A DNA stretch of 64,000 nt from CAWCBH01 sp963793785. GTDB lineage: Bacteria > Actinomycetota > Thermoleophilia > Solirubrobacterales > 70-9. The DNA is taken from the NCBI GenBank assembly GCA_963793785.1, contig CAWCBH010000003.1:992001-1056000 (forward strand). The letters run 5' to 3'. Numbering within the stretch: position 1 is the stretch's first letter; the number at the start of each line of letters is the position of its first letter. Below are positions 1 to 7,662 of this stretch, piece by piece. The notes beneath the pieces were generated by a model. It had not been told where the DNA came from, searched no databases, and saw only the letters and a program-made list of their open reading frames with translations. The translations under genes and the position numbers were made by a program.

Positions 1-2
1 CG

Positions 3-206
3 GCGGCGCGACGCGAGCACCAGCGGGTCCAGCGCACGATGAGAGCCCTTTTCGACCACTACCTCGCCCACCCCGAGGAGGTTCCCGGCTGGGAGCCCGG
101 GGCGGACGCGTGCGAGCGGGTGACCGACTACATCGCCGGGATGACCGACCGCTACTGCATCGCGGCCTTCAAGGACCTTGCGGTGCCCGAGGAGGCGCGG
201 TTCTAG
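3..206 (+). CDS. dgt: C-terminal end of a dGTPase-like HD phosphohydrolase (5' truncated by window)
   Basis: Only the last 67 codons lie in the window. The visible tail ends in TDYIAGMTDRYCIAAFKDL followed by about nine residues. This closely resembles the C-terminus of deoxyguanosinetriphosphate triphosphohydrolase-like proteins, where a conserved VTDYIAGMTD segment closes the fold. The HD metal-binding motifs would lie upstream of the window and cannot be seen. Such enzymes hydrolyse dGTP (or other dNTPs) to the nucleoside and triphosphate. The gene lies just upstream of dnaG, an order common in actinobacteria, which supports the call. The stop is 29 bases before the chosen dnaG start. Confidence 0.8.
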   Translation, partial: AARREHQRVQRTMRALFDHYLAHPEEVPGWEPGADACERVTDYIAGMTDRYCIAAFKDLAVPEEARF

Positions 207-235
207 GCCCGCGGCCGCGCGGACCCCTAGGCTCG

Positions 236-2020
236 ATGGCGATGGCGAAGATCTCCGCGGACAGCATCGACCGGGTGCGGCAGGCGGCCGACATCGTCGA
301 GGTGGTCTCGGCCCACACCGACCTGCGGCGCCAGGGGGCCCGCTGGCTGGGGCTGTGCCCGTTTCACGAGGAGCGCACGCCGTCGTTCTCGGTCGACCCG
401 CAGGAGAAGCTCTACCACTGCTTCGGCTGCCAGGTCGGTGGCGACGTCTTCTCGTTCGTGCAGGAGAAGGAGGGGATCGGCTTCAGCGAAGCGGTGGAGA
501 TGCTGGCCGAGCGCAGCGGCGTGGAGCTGGTCCGCGAGCAGGAGGACCCACGTGCGGAGGCCCGGCGGCGCCAGCGGGCGCGGGCCGGCGAGTTGCTGGA
601 GCGCACGGCCGCCTTCTATGCCAGCTACCTCTGGGAGTCGAGCGAGGCGGCGAAGGCGCGCGACTACCTGGCTGAGCGCCGTCTCGGGGAGGAAGTGCTG
701 CGCGAGTTCGGGGTCGGCTATGCGCCGAGCGCCTGGGATCAGGTGCTGACGCGGGGCCAGCGAGCCGGCTTCTCTGTCGCCGAGCTGCGCGAGTCGGGGT
801 TGGTTCAGCGCGGCCGGCGTGGGGGCGAGTACGACCGCTTTCGGTCCCGGATCATGTTCCCGATCCGCGACCGGCGCGGTCGCGTGGTCGGGTTCGGGGC
901 CCGGGCGATGCGCGCCGAGCAAGGGGCGAAGTACGTCAACACGGCCGAGACGGAGCTGTTTCGCAAGAGCCGCATGCTCTACGGGATTGAGCGGGCGAAG
1001 GGGCCGATCGCGTCGGCTGGGCGGGCGGTCGTCGTCGAGGGCTATACCGACGTGCTGGCGCTTCACCAGGGCGGCGTCGCGGAGTCCGTCGGCGTGATGG
1101 GCACGGCGATCACCGAGGACCAGGTTGCGGCGCTGTCGGGAATGGTGGAAGAAGTGGTGCTGGCGCTGGATGCCGACTCCTCTGGCCAGGAGGCGATGCT
1201 GCGCGCGCAGCGGGTTGCGGCGGGCCGGCAGATGCGGATCCGGGTCGCGGCGATGCCGTCCGGCGAGGACCCGGCGGACATGCTGGCGGCGGACGGCGGG
1301 GTGGAGCGGTTCAGGGACCTGGTCGAGCGGGCGGTGGAGCTGGCCGAGTTCCGGGTCGACCTGGTCCTGGCAGGGGTCGACGTCGCATCGCCGGCCGACC
1401 GCGACCGCGGGTTGCGCGAGGTGGCGCCGGTGCTGGCGCAGATGGGGGAGACGGCGAGCCGCGACGAGTTGGTGCGGCGAGTGGCGGAGCGGCTCGACCT
1501 GGAGCCTTCGATGGTGGTCGGGAAGGTGGCTGCGGCGCCGACCGCGCCGCCGCGCGAGGATCGGGTTTCCCTCGTGCCGTCTGGTGCCGACGAGCCGGTT
1601 GAACGGCCGGCGGAGCTGACCTCGCGCGAGCGGCGGGAGCGGGCGCTGCTGGCGATGTGCGTGGCCCTGCCGGGGGAGGGGGCGGAGTACCTGGAGCGCC
1701 TGTCGGGCGATCACCTTTCGGCCACCGGCGCCCGCGCGCGCGAGTGGCTGCGGCTGCACCTCGAAGACCCGACCGGCCAGCTTCCCCACGACGACCGCGA
1801 GCTGGCGGCCGTGGTCACCGAGCTGGTGATGACTGCCCGTACCGAGCCCGCCTCGGCGGAGGCGATGGAGCTCAACTTCATGCTCCTCGAGCAGCGTCGC
1901 ATCGAAACCCGGATCGGCGAGGCGGGGGAGAGCGGCGACTACGAGAAGCGGGCCGAGCTGAGCCGCGAGCGGGCGGCGCTGGTGGAGCGAATCGCGCGGG
2001 CGGAGCAGGTCGCCTGGTGA
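236..2020 (+). CDS. dnaG: DNA primase DnaG
   Basis: Primase that makes the RNA primers for chromosomal replication. The ATG at 236 gives 594 aa; a longer in-frame reading from 110 would overlap the upstream gene and adds non-conserved sequence. Visible domains are an N-terminal CHC2 zinc finger (Cys41, His44, Cys62, Cys65, from CPFHEERTPSFSV and HCFGCQ), the catalytic core, and a Toprim fold with VVVEGYTDV near residue 264 and the acidic LALDADSSG near 309. A divergent helical C-terminal helicase-interaction region follows. Length and motif order are normal for the family. The stop overlaps the start of the next gene (GTGA), so the two are probably co-transcribed. Confidence 0.96.
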   Translation: MAMAKISADSIDRVRQAADIVEVVSAHTDLRRQGARWLGLCPFHEERTPSFSVDPQEKLYHCFGCQVGGDVFSFVQEKEGIGFSEAVEMLAERSGVELVREQEDPRAEARRRQRARAGELLERTAAFYASYLWESSEAAKARDYLAERRLGEEVLREFGVGYAPSAWDQVLTRGQRAGFSVAELRESGLVQRGRRGGEYDRFRSRIMFPIRDRRGRVVGFGARAMRAEQGAKYVNTAETELFRKSRMLYGIERAKGPIASAGRAVVVEGYTDVLALHQGGVAESVGVMGTAITEDQVAALSGMVEEVVLALDADSSGQEAMLRAQRVAAGRQMRIRVAAMPSGEDPADMLAADGGVERFRDLVERAVELAEFRVDLVLAGVDVASPADRDRGLREVAPVLAQMGETASRDELVRRVAERLDLEPSMVVGKVAAAPTAPPREDRVSLVPSGADEPVERPAELTSRERRERALLAMCVALPGEGAEYLERLSGDHLSATGARAREWLRLHLEDPTGQLPHDDRELAAVVTELVMTARTEPASAEAMELNFMLLEQRRIETRIGEAGESGDYEKRAELSRERAALVERIARAEQVAW

Positions 2021-2475
2021 CGTTGCGGAGGCTTTTGCTGCTCTGCGTTTGCGCGGCGGCCGTGCTCGCGGGTTGCGGCGAGAAGGAGGAGCCAAGCTTC
2101 GACGCCGGGACCGATGCGCCGCCGGTCGCCTGCACGGAGATCGGCTGCGACTCGGGCCTGTTCCTCGACCTGGCGCCGCTGAAGAGCGGTCTGCCGGCGG
2201 CGCAGCGGATCGAGCTCTGCCTTGACTCGACCTGCCGCACCTACGACCTCTCGCGTATCGACCTCGTCAACCTCACCGACGAGGGGCTGCGGGACGGCCA
2301 GCAGGTCGAGGTGAGGATGATCATTTACGGCGGCGGCGACAGGGTGCTGCGGCGCAGCACAGTTCAGGCCACCGTCCGCAAGGCGCAGCCGAACGGCCCC
2401 GAGTGCCCTCCGACCTGCTTCCAGGTGCCCGTGCGGCTTGACCCGGAGACGCTGCAGCTCGTCGCCCAGGGCTGA
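2017..2475 (+). CDS. small lipoprotein of unknown function
   Basis: 152 aa. It starts at a GTG that overlaps the dnaG stop. The N-terminus is a lipoprotein signal: basic TLRR, a hydrophobic stretch LLLLCVCAAAVLA, then the lipobox AGC, so the mature protein would begin at a lipidated Cys near residue 20. The mature part has five further cysteines in a beta-rich-looking domain (CTEIGCDSG, CLDSTC, CPPTC), suggesting a disulfide-stabilised extracytoplasmic domain. No family is recognised. Translational coupling to dnaG is seen, but a functional link is not implied. Confidence 0.75.
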   Translation: MTLRRLLLLCVCAAAVLAGCGEKEEPSFDAGTDAPPVACTEIGCDSGLFLDLAPLKSGLPAAQRIELCLDSTCRTYDLSRIDLVNLTDEGLRDGQQVEVRMIIYGGGDRVLRRSTVQATVRKAQPNGPECPPTCFQVPVRLDPETLQLVAQG

Positions 2476-2484
2476 CCTTGAAAG

Positions 2485-2498
2485 GGAACACACGTTCG
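2485..2498. promoter_or_regulatory. possible LexA (SOS) box upstream of the HNH gene
   Basis: The sequence GGAACACACGTTCG matches the Gram-positive/actinobacterial LexA operator pattern CGAAC-N4-GTTCG with one mismatch in the left half. It sits 34 bases before the HNH endonuclease start, where an operator would act. It was found by eye, so a chance match is possible. Confidence 0.35.
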
Positions 2499-2532
2499 CT
2501 TTTCCGTCCGACCCCTGCGGGACACTTCCCGC

Positions 2533-3216
2533 ATGGACAAGAGCTTTCTGGAGGAGTGCCTGGCGATGGGGATGTCGCTAGATCAGATCGGCGAGCGGGC
2601 TGGGAAGCATCCCTCGACGATCAGCCATCACCTGAGCAAATGCGGCCTCAGCGCAAATGGCGCTCAAAGGCACTCGGCGCGGAGAGAGCTCGACCGAGAG
2701 CTGCTTCAGGCGGCCCTTGACGAGGGCCTGACCCTCTCCGAGATGGCCCAGGAGTTCGATCGTGGAGTCACGACGATTCGATATTGGCTCAGCCGGTACG
2801 GGCTCGAAGCCACCGGAGGCAGGCGTCGGCAAGAAGCCCGACAGGCCAAGCAGCTGGGTCTTCGCCACATCGAGATGCACTGTTCCCATCACGGCAGGAC
2901 GATGTTCGTCCTCGAGAACCGCGGGTCCTACAGATGCATGAAATGCCGCTCGGAGAGGGTCGCGGCCTGGAGACGACGAGCGAAGAGGCGCCTGGTGGAG
3001 GAAGCGGGGGGCAGATGTCGCCTATGTGGATACAACCGCTTTGTCGGAGCGCTGCACTTCCACCACCTGGACCCGGAGACCAAAAGCTTCTCGCTCTCGA
3101 TGCGAGGCTGCACCCGCTCGTTTGCCGAGCTTCGCGAGGAGGCGGCCAAGTGCGTATTGCTCTGCGGCAACTGCCACGCGGAGGTCGAGTGTGGCGCCGT
3201 GGAGGTGGTGCCGTAG
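2533..3216 (+). CDS. HNH endonuclease with N-terminal helix-turn-helix repeats
   Basis: 227 aa. The N-terminal half holds two helix-turn-helix-like units: MSLDQIGERAGKHPSTISHHL near residues 13-35 and LTLSEMAQEFDRGVTTIRYWL near 62-85. The middle has a Cys pair (CMKC, about 135-138). The C-terminal third is an HNH nuclease: zinc-type CRLC at about 162-165, the catalytic ALHFHHLDP near 173-181, and CGNCHAE near 211-216. Proteins of this build occur in actinobacteria and their phages as free-standing homing-type nucleases. The gene is followed 18 bases later by a tRNA-Asn on the other strand, a common place for mobile DNA. Its substrate cannot be inferred. A LexA-like box lies upstream. Confidence 0.85.
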   Translation: MDKSFLEECLAMGMSLDQIGERAGKHPSTISHHLSKCGLSANGAQRHSARRELDRELLQAALDEGLTLSEMAQEFDRGVTTIRYWLSRYGLEATGGRRRQEARQAKQLGLRHIEMHCSHHGRTMFVLENRGSYRCMKCRSERVAAWRRRAKRRLVEEAGGRCRLCGYNRFVGALHFHHLDPETKSFSLSMRGCTRSFAELREEAAKCVLLCGNCHAEVECGAVEVVP

Positions 3217-3233
3217 GAGATTCGTTACGAAGA

Positions 3234-3304
3234 CTCCCCCGGGTGGATTCGAACCACCACGAACTGATTAACAGTCAGTCATGCTGCCGTTACATCACGG
3301 GGGA
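3234..3304 (-). tRNA. tRNA-Asn (GTT)
   Basis: Read on the minus strand it forms a full cloverleaf. The 7-bp acceptor is TCCCCCG/CGGGGGA, the D arm is ATGT/GCAT, the anticodon stem is ACTGA/TCAGT with loop CTGTTAA (anticodon GTT), and the T arm is GGTGG-TTCGAAT-CCACC. The variable loop is four bases. The discriminator is G, as expected for Asn. CCA is not encoded. Confidence 0.93.
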
Positions 3305-3360
3305 TCTTTGGTCTGCCTTGTGACAGACAGCGGGCGAGGGCCATTGTAAGGAGGGCACGG

Positions 3361-4560
3361 TCAGCCGGCCGCGACGAGGTTCTCCACCAGCTCCGCACCC
3401 CGCACCGCGCCGTCGTTTTCCCGCGACCACGTCGCGAACTCGCCTGCCCGGGCCGCAAACGACGGCTCGCCCAGCATCTCCCGCACCACCCAGCGCAGCG
3501 GCCCGGGCCGGCAGAGCCGCCAGGGGATCGAGCGCCCGACCCCGGCCCAGCTGATTCGCGCCGCCGTCTCCGCCATGTCGCCGACGGCGGGCAGGGCCAG
3601 CACCGGCACACCGAACGCCAGCGACCGCGCCACGGTTCCATGGCCGCCGTGACAGACGACCAGCGATGCCGCCGGAATCACCTGGCTGTAGCTCAGCCAG
3701 TCGACGAGCACTGCGTTGGCCGGGACCTCGATCGGCTCCCGCACCTCGACCCGGTTGGTCGTCGCCACCACCCGCACGGGCTCTTCCCCCAGCGCCTCCA
3801 GCGCCGTCCGCACCAGCCGGTTGTCGCGATCCTGCGAGGTGCTCGGCGCAACGAGGACCAGTGGATTCTCTCCCGGCGGCAACTCGATGTCGGCGTAAGG
3901 CAGCTCGAAGGCCATCGGGCCGGTCACCTTCACACCCGGCGGCCACGGCCGCGGGTACTCGAGCTGAGGAAAGGTTGCCACCAGCGCCAGTTCGCGGCTG
4001 ATGCCGCCGTGGAAGTGAGCTTGTGGGGGTAGGCCGAGTCGCGATCGCTGGGCGTTCAGCTCTTCGCGTCCCCGCCGCAGCCCCGTCTCCAGGATCGGCA
4101 GCCCGGCCCGCCACATCGCTCGCCCGACCGGAGTCCGGGGCGGTTGCACGCCGACCGCGAAGAACGGCAGGCCCGGTTCGTGGACCGGATAAATGTGCGG
4201 AATCAGCGTTGCCCGCGGCACCCCCGCGACCTCGGCCGCAAGGGCCGGCGCCAGGGTGAGGATGTCGCTAACCACCGCATCCGGGCGCAGCTCCTCCAGC
4301 AGCGGCGCTAGCGCCAGGGCGGCGTCGGCGGCGCTCGCTCCATCGGTCGAATCGGGCTTCGGGGGCGGGAAGACCCGGTACTTCTCGGCGGCTCGAAAGC
4401 CCAGCCCGCACCCCTCGACGGCCTCGCGCCACCGCTCCCAGCTCTCAACGACCACCTGATGGCCCCTCGCGTCCAGCGCCCGCGCCAGGGCGATCGCCGG
4501 AAACGCATGTCCGGGGTCGCCGAACGCCGCGACCAGGAAGGTTCTCCCAGCGCCGCTCAT
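3361..4560 (-). CDS. UGT/MGT-type glycosyltransferase (GT1 family)
   Basis: 399 aa from the ATG at 4560; an in-frame extension to 4749 is low-quality sequence and was rejected. The N-terminus FLVAAFGDPGHAFPAIALARAL is the acceptor-side Rossmann fold of GT-B glycosyltransferases. The C-terminal donor domain carries VVCHGGHGTVARSLAFGVPV, the nucleotide-sugar-binding signature of the macrolide/UDP-glycosyltransferase family. It likely moves a sugar from an activated donor to a small hydrophobic acceptor. Neither donor nor acceptor can be read from sequence. It stands alone, divergent from the next gene across 82 bases. Confidence 0.85.
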   Translation of the reverse strand: MSGAGRTFLVAAFGDPGHAFPAIALARALDARGHQVVVESWERWREAVEGCGLGFRAAEKYRVFPPPKPDSTDGASAADAALALAPLLEELRPDAVVSDILTLAPALAAEVAGVPRATLIPHIYPVHEPGLPFFAVGVQPPRTPVGRAMWRAGLPILETGLRRGREELNAQRSRLGLPPQAHFHGGISRELALVATFPQLEYPRPWPPGVKVTGPMAFELPYADIELPPGENPLVLVAPSTSQDRDNRLVRTALEALGEEPVRVVATTNRVEVREPIEVPANAVLVDWLSYSQVIPAASLVVCHGGHGTVARSLAFGVPVLALPAVGDMAETAARISWAGVGRSIPWRLCRPGPLRWVVREMLGEPSFAARAGEFATWSRENDGAVRGAELVENLVAAG

Positions 4561-4642
4561 GGCGCTCCCGCGGGGATGAAAATTCTCATGCGATGGCGCC
4601 GCTCTCTTCCACACGGACGGGGAGGGCGCTATCCATTCTCCG

Positions 4643-5224
4643 ATGCCGAGGCGCCGCAACCGAGCCCAACGCCTGCGCACCTCCGTCGAGTTGCTGCCCC
4701 GGCACACCCGCGAAGCGATGCTGGCCGGAATCGCCTCCAACCAGATCATCGTCGGCGCCTACACCGACCGCGGCGGTGGCGTCTGCCCGATGCTCGCCGC
4801 CCACCGCATTGGCGGTCGTACCGATTTTCCCTCCTTCGCCCGCGCCTGGGACGAGTTCACCCGCGCCCGGCGCCCGCGTCAGGCCAGCCGACGCGAGATC
4901 GGAGTCCTGCGCACGTACCTCGAGATGAGCCTGCTCAGCGACGAATCCGGGGGCGAGTCGCTGGTCCAGATCGCCGACGGCATCCGCCGCCGGCGCGGGA
5001 TCGCCAGCCGCCCCTCCGATCAGCATGGCGCCGCGCCGCCGCCGCCGGCGCGCGACGTCTTTCGCGTACGCGACCTGCGCCCGCGCCGCCGGCGTTCGCG
5101 CGAACCTCGCGGCATCGACCTCTTCGAGGCGACGATCGCCGCCGACGCAGAGCCTCGCGTCGGCGCGCCCGCGGGCCGGCGCGGCGAAGCTACGGCGAGT
5201 CGACGGCCTCACCCGGCCGCGTGA
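4643..5224 (+). CDS. conserved hypothetical protein with basic tail
   Basis: 193 aa, ATG start. The N-terminal 110 residues look like a folded domain (LRTSVELLPRHTREAMLAGI, then IIVGAYTDRGGGVCPMLAAH). The last 70 are rich in Arg and Pro and probably disordered. I have the impression that similar proteins recur in Thermoleophilia genomes, but I know no function and assign none. Its last 35 bases overlap the end of the convergent SDR gene, so the two 3' ends share antisense sequence. Confidence 0.7.
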   Translation: MPRRRNRAQRLRTSVELLPRHTREAMLAGIASNQIIVGAYTDRGGGVCPMLAAHRIGGRTDFPSFARAWDEFTRARRPRQASRREIGVLRTYLEMSLLSDESGGESLVQIADGIRRRRGIASRPSDQHGAAPPPPARDVFRVRDLRPRRRRSREPRGIDLFEATIAADAEPRVGAPAGRRGEATASRRPHPAA

Positions 5225-5921
5225 AGACGATCTCCGGCACGCAGCAGTAGCGCGACGTCCGCAGCAGGAAGCGGACTGCCTCCGCCAGGTCCTCGGGCTG
5301 GATCATCTCCTCGGCCTTGACCTGCTCCTTGACGAACTCGGTCATCGGCGTGTCGACGAAGCCCGGCGCCAGCGCCGTGCACTGGATCCCCGCCTCCCCG
5401 AGCTCCTTCTGCGTCCCCACCGTGAAGTTGATCACCGCCGCCTTCGTCGCGGCGTAGACCGAGAGCCAGGCCTGCCCGGTCTTGCCGGCGATGGAGGCCG
5501 TGTTGACGATCAGTGCCTTGCCGTGCTCGGCCCCGGCCTCGCGCAGCATCGGCAGCGCCTCCCTGGTGCCGATGATCAGCGCCCGCAGGTTGATCCCCAG
5601 CTGCATGTCGAGGTGCTTGGTCTGGATCTGGTCCATCGGCTGGCCGATCCCGACCCCGGCGTTGTTGACCAGCACGTCGAGGCGCCCGTAGGTCTGCCGG
5701 TGTCGCTCGAAAATCGCGACCACGTCCTCCTCACTGGCCATGTTCGCCGCCATGCTCTCGACATCGAGCCCGTCGGCGCGTAGCTCGGCCGCCGCCGCCT
5801 CCAGCTTCTCGGGGCGGCGGGCGGAGACGGTCAGCGCATATCCGTCCTCGCCGAGCGCTCGCGCGATCGCCAGTCCGATGCCGCTCGACCCACCCGTGAT
5901 CAGTGCCGCACGCTCAGCCAA
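5190..5921 (-). CDS. short-chain dehydrogenase/reductase
   Basis: 243 aa using a TTG start at 5921, preceded by GAGAGGAGTGG as a ribosome binding site. No ATG or GTG lies near the expected N-terminus. Classical SDR features are visible: NAD(P)-binding TGGSSGIG at about residues 8-15, NNAG in the middle, catalytic Ser in NTASIAG, and the YxxxK pair in YAATKAA. An Arg in the first beta-alpha-beta turn (SARRPEK) suggests NADPH. The substrate is not predictable. The 3' end overlaps the convergent gene by 35 bases. Confidence 0.88.
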   Translation of the reverse strand: MAERAALITGGSSGIGLAIARALGEDGYALTVSARRPEKLEAAAAELRADGLDVESMAANMASEEDVVAIFERHRQTYGRLDVLVNNAGVGIGQPMDQIQTKHLDMQLGINLRALIIGTREALPMLREAGAEHGKALIVNTASIAGKTGQAWLSVYAATKAAVINFTVGTQKELGEAGIQCTALAPGFVDTPMTEFVKEQVKAEEMIQPEDLAEAVRFLLRTSRYCCVPEIVFTRPGEAVDSP

Positions 5922-6030
5922 ACTCCACTCCTCTCCGAGGCTCTCAGGATCGCGCCACCCTAGTACGCCGCCGCGCGAGGCCGGCGACTCGGGGCCCTGC
6001 CGGGTTTCGACGCTGAATAACATTGCCGAC

Positions 6031-7137
6031 GTGCGCGTCCCACGAGTCGCCGGCGCAGTCGCATGCCTGCTCGCAGCGGGTTCGCTCGCGCTCGGCTGCG
6101 GCGGCTCGGACTCCGACTCCTCGACTACGGCCGAGGTCAGGAATCTCCCGGCGCCGCCGGAGAGCGATTTCCCTCCGACCAACGGCCGATCCCTGGGCGA
6201 GGTGGTCGACCTCGCCGACGGGCCGGCGCAACTCGCCGTGGCACCCGCCTCGCAGGTCTTCAATCCCGGCCCAAACCGCTACTCGTTCGGGGTCTTCGAG
6301 CTCGACCGCACCCAAATCCCCGACGCCAAGGTGGCGCTTTACTTCGCCAAGGTTCCGCCCAGTGAGCAGACCGCTCTGCCCCCGTCCGCCGGCAAGTCAG
6401 GGCAGATCACCGGATCCGGCGCCGGCCAGGAGTCCAAGCCCCCGCCCCCGGCGGCGGCCGAGGCACTTGACCAACCGGCGGTCGGGCCCTTCACGGCTGA
6501 GGTGCACAGCCTCGAGACCCAGCCCGCCTTCCGCGCCCAGACGACATCCAGCGATCCCGACTCGGCGCTGGCCGTCTACGTGACCGAGATCGATTTCCCA
6601 AGTCCAGGGGAATGGCGGATCGCCGCCCTGATCGATCAGGGAGACGAGCTGACCGCACAGCTGCTGCCGAGCGCGATCGTGGGCCAATACGCGAACGTCC
6701 CTTCGGAGGGCGATCAGCCGCCGCGCATCCATACGCCCACCGCCGCCGAGGCCGGGGCGGACCTATCGCAGATCGACACCCGGATCCCGCCCGACACCCA
6801 GCATCAGGCCGATTTCTTCGATGTCGTCGGCGAAAAGCCCGTCGCCCTCTTGTTTGCGACCCCCCAGTTCTGCCAAAGTCGGGTTTGCGGCCCGGTCGTC
6901 GATGTGGCCGAGCAGGTGAAGGAGACATACGGCGACGAGGTCGAGTTCATTCACATGGAGATCTTCAACGACAACGATCCCGGCAAAGGGGTGCGCCCCC
7001 AGGTGCGCGACTTCAACCTCCCAAGCGAGCCGTGGTTGTTCGTGATCGACCGCCAGGGCGTGATCCGAACCGCGATCGAGGGCGCATTCGGCGTCGATGA
7101 GCTGGAGCGGGCAGTGCAGGGGGTGAGCGGAACGTGA
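6031..7137 (+). CDS. lipoprotein with C-terminal thioredoxin-like domain
   Basis: 368 aa from the GTG at 6031. The signal peptide is basic VRVPR, then AGAVACLLAAGSLALGC with the lipobox Cys near residue 23. A low-complexity linker follows, then a beta-rich middle domain. From about residue 255 a thioredoxin-like fold is seen: VALLFATPQF, a CX4C pair at Cys281/Cys286 (CQSRVC), and the cis-Pro region PSEPWLFVIDRQG. The CX4C spacing recalls SCO1/redoxin-like proteins rather than classical CXXC thioredoxins. It probably acts outside the membrane in thiol or metal handling, which is inference. The stop overlaps the Hpt gene start by GTGA. Confidence 0.8.
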   Translation: MRVPRVAGAVACLLAAGSLALGCGGSDSDSSTTAEVRNLPAPPESDFPPTNGRSLGEVVDLADGPAQLAVAPASQVFNPGPNRYSFGVFELDRTQIPDAKVALYFAKVPPSEQTALPPSAGKSGQITGSGAGQESKPPPPAAAEALDQPAVGPFTAEVHSLETQPAFRAQTTSSDPDSALAVYVTEIDFPSPGEWRIAALIDQGDELTAQLLPSAIVGQYANVPSEGDQPPRIHTPTAAEAGADLSQIDTRIPPDTQHQADFFDVVGEKPVALLFATPQFCQSRVCGPVVDVAEQVKETYGDEVEFIHMEIFNDNDPGKGVRPQVRDFNLPSEPWLFVIDRQGVIRTAIEGAFGVDELERAVQGVSGT

Positions 7138-7496
7138 ACGAGGCCAACACCGACACCGCTCTGCTCGAGTCCTTCGCCGACGAGGCGAAGCGGCGCTGCG
7201 ACGTGATCACCGCCGGCCTGGAGACGGGGACCACCGACTTCGAGACGCTGCGCGGCGAGGCCCACGGCCTCAAGGGCACCTCGGCCGTGGTGGGCCTGCA
7301 GCGCCTTGCCGAGCTGGCCGGGCTGATGGAGTCAGACCTCGCCGAGGCGGCCAAGTCGGGCGAGCTCCGACCCGGCCGGGCCCGCCAGATAGTCGACGCC
7401 GCGAAGGCGCTCGCAGATGGCGCCGCAGCCGCAGCCGAGGGCAAGGAAGAGCCGCCTGACGTCGGCCGCTCCCTGGCGCAGTTGTTCAGCGCCTGA
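7134..7496 (+). CDS. orphan histidine phosphotransfer (Hpt) domain protein
   Basis: 120 aa with a GTG start overlapping the previous stop. The core GEAHGLKGTSAVVGLQRLAELAGLME (about residues 42-67) is the Hpt signature: the phospho-accepting His followed by LKG, then the helix that packs against it. Such proteins relay phosphate between receiver domains in multistep two-component systems. No kinase or receiver gene lies in the window. The end is Ala- and Glu-rich. Coupling to an extracytoplasmic redoxin lipoprotein is unusual. Confidence 0.75.
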   Translation: MNEANTDTALLESFADEAKRRCDVITAGLETGTTDFETLRGEAHGLKGTSAVVGLQRLAELAGLMESDLAEAAKSGELRPGRARQIVDAAKALADGAAAAAEGKEEPPDVGRSLAQLFSA

Positions 7497-7532
7497 TCCG
7501 ACCGCCTTCGCCCGCGCTACGCTCGCCCCCGC

Positions 7533-7606
7533 GGGCCGGTAGCTCAGCTGGTCAGAGCAGCGGACTCATAATCCGTCGGTCGCAGGTTCGAGTCCTGCCC
7601 GGCCCA
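7533..7606 (+). tRNA. tRNA with CAT anticodon (elongator Met or lysidine-modified Ile2)
   Basis: Complete cloverleaf of 74 nt. The acceptor is GGGCCGG/CCGGCCC, the D arm starts GCTCAGCTGGTCAGAGC, the anticodon arm is CGGA-CTCATAA-TCCG, the T arm is GCAGG-TTCGAGT-CCTGC, and the discriminator is A. The G1-C72 pair rules out initiator tRNA. The D and T arms resemble bacterial Ile2 (CAT) more than elongator Met, but I cannot settle the identity by eye. CCA is not encoded. Confidence 0.88.
7584..7604 (+). repeat. candidate attachment-type repeat, tRNA copy
   Basis: The T arm and 3' acceptor side of the CAT tRNA. A 21-base copy with 20 identities lies at 10032-10052 in the same orientation. Duplicated 3' tRNA ends are the usual trace of tyrosine-recombinase integration. 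Confidence 0.5.
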
Positions 7607-7662
7607 TACAGTCCAGGAAATCGCGCCTGAGTTAAGATCAGCCCACGGATGTGGGCCCCGGA

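Noticed and set aside
110..235. upstream extension of dnaG to 110
   Set aside because: It overlaps the coding end of the dGTPase-like gene and adds 42 non-conserved residues; the ATG at 236 matches the family N-terminus.
227..2095. 622-aa minus-strand open frame opposite dnaG
   Set aside because: Arg/Pro/Ala-rich antisense shadow of dnaG in high-GC DNA; no domain, while the plus strand encodes complete DnaG.
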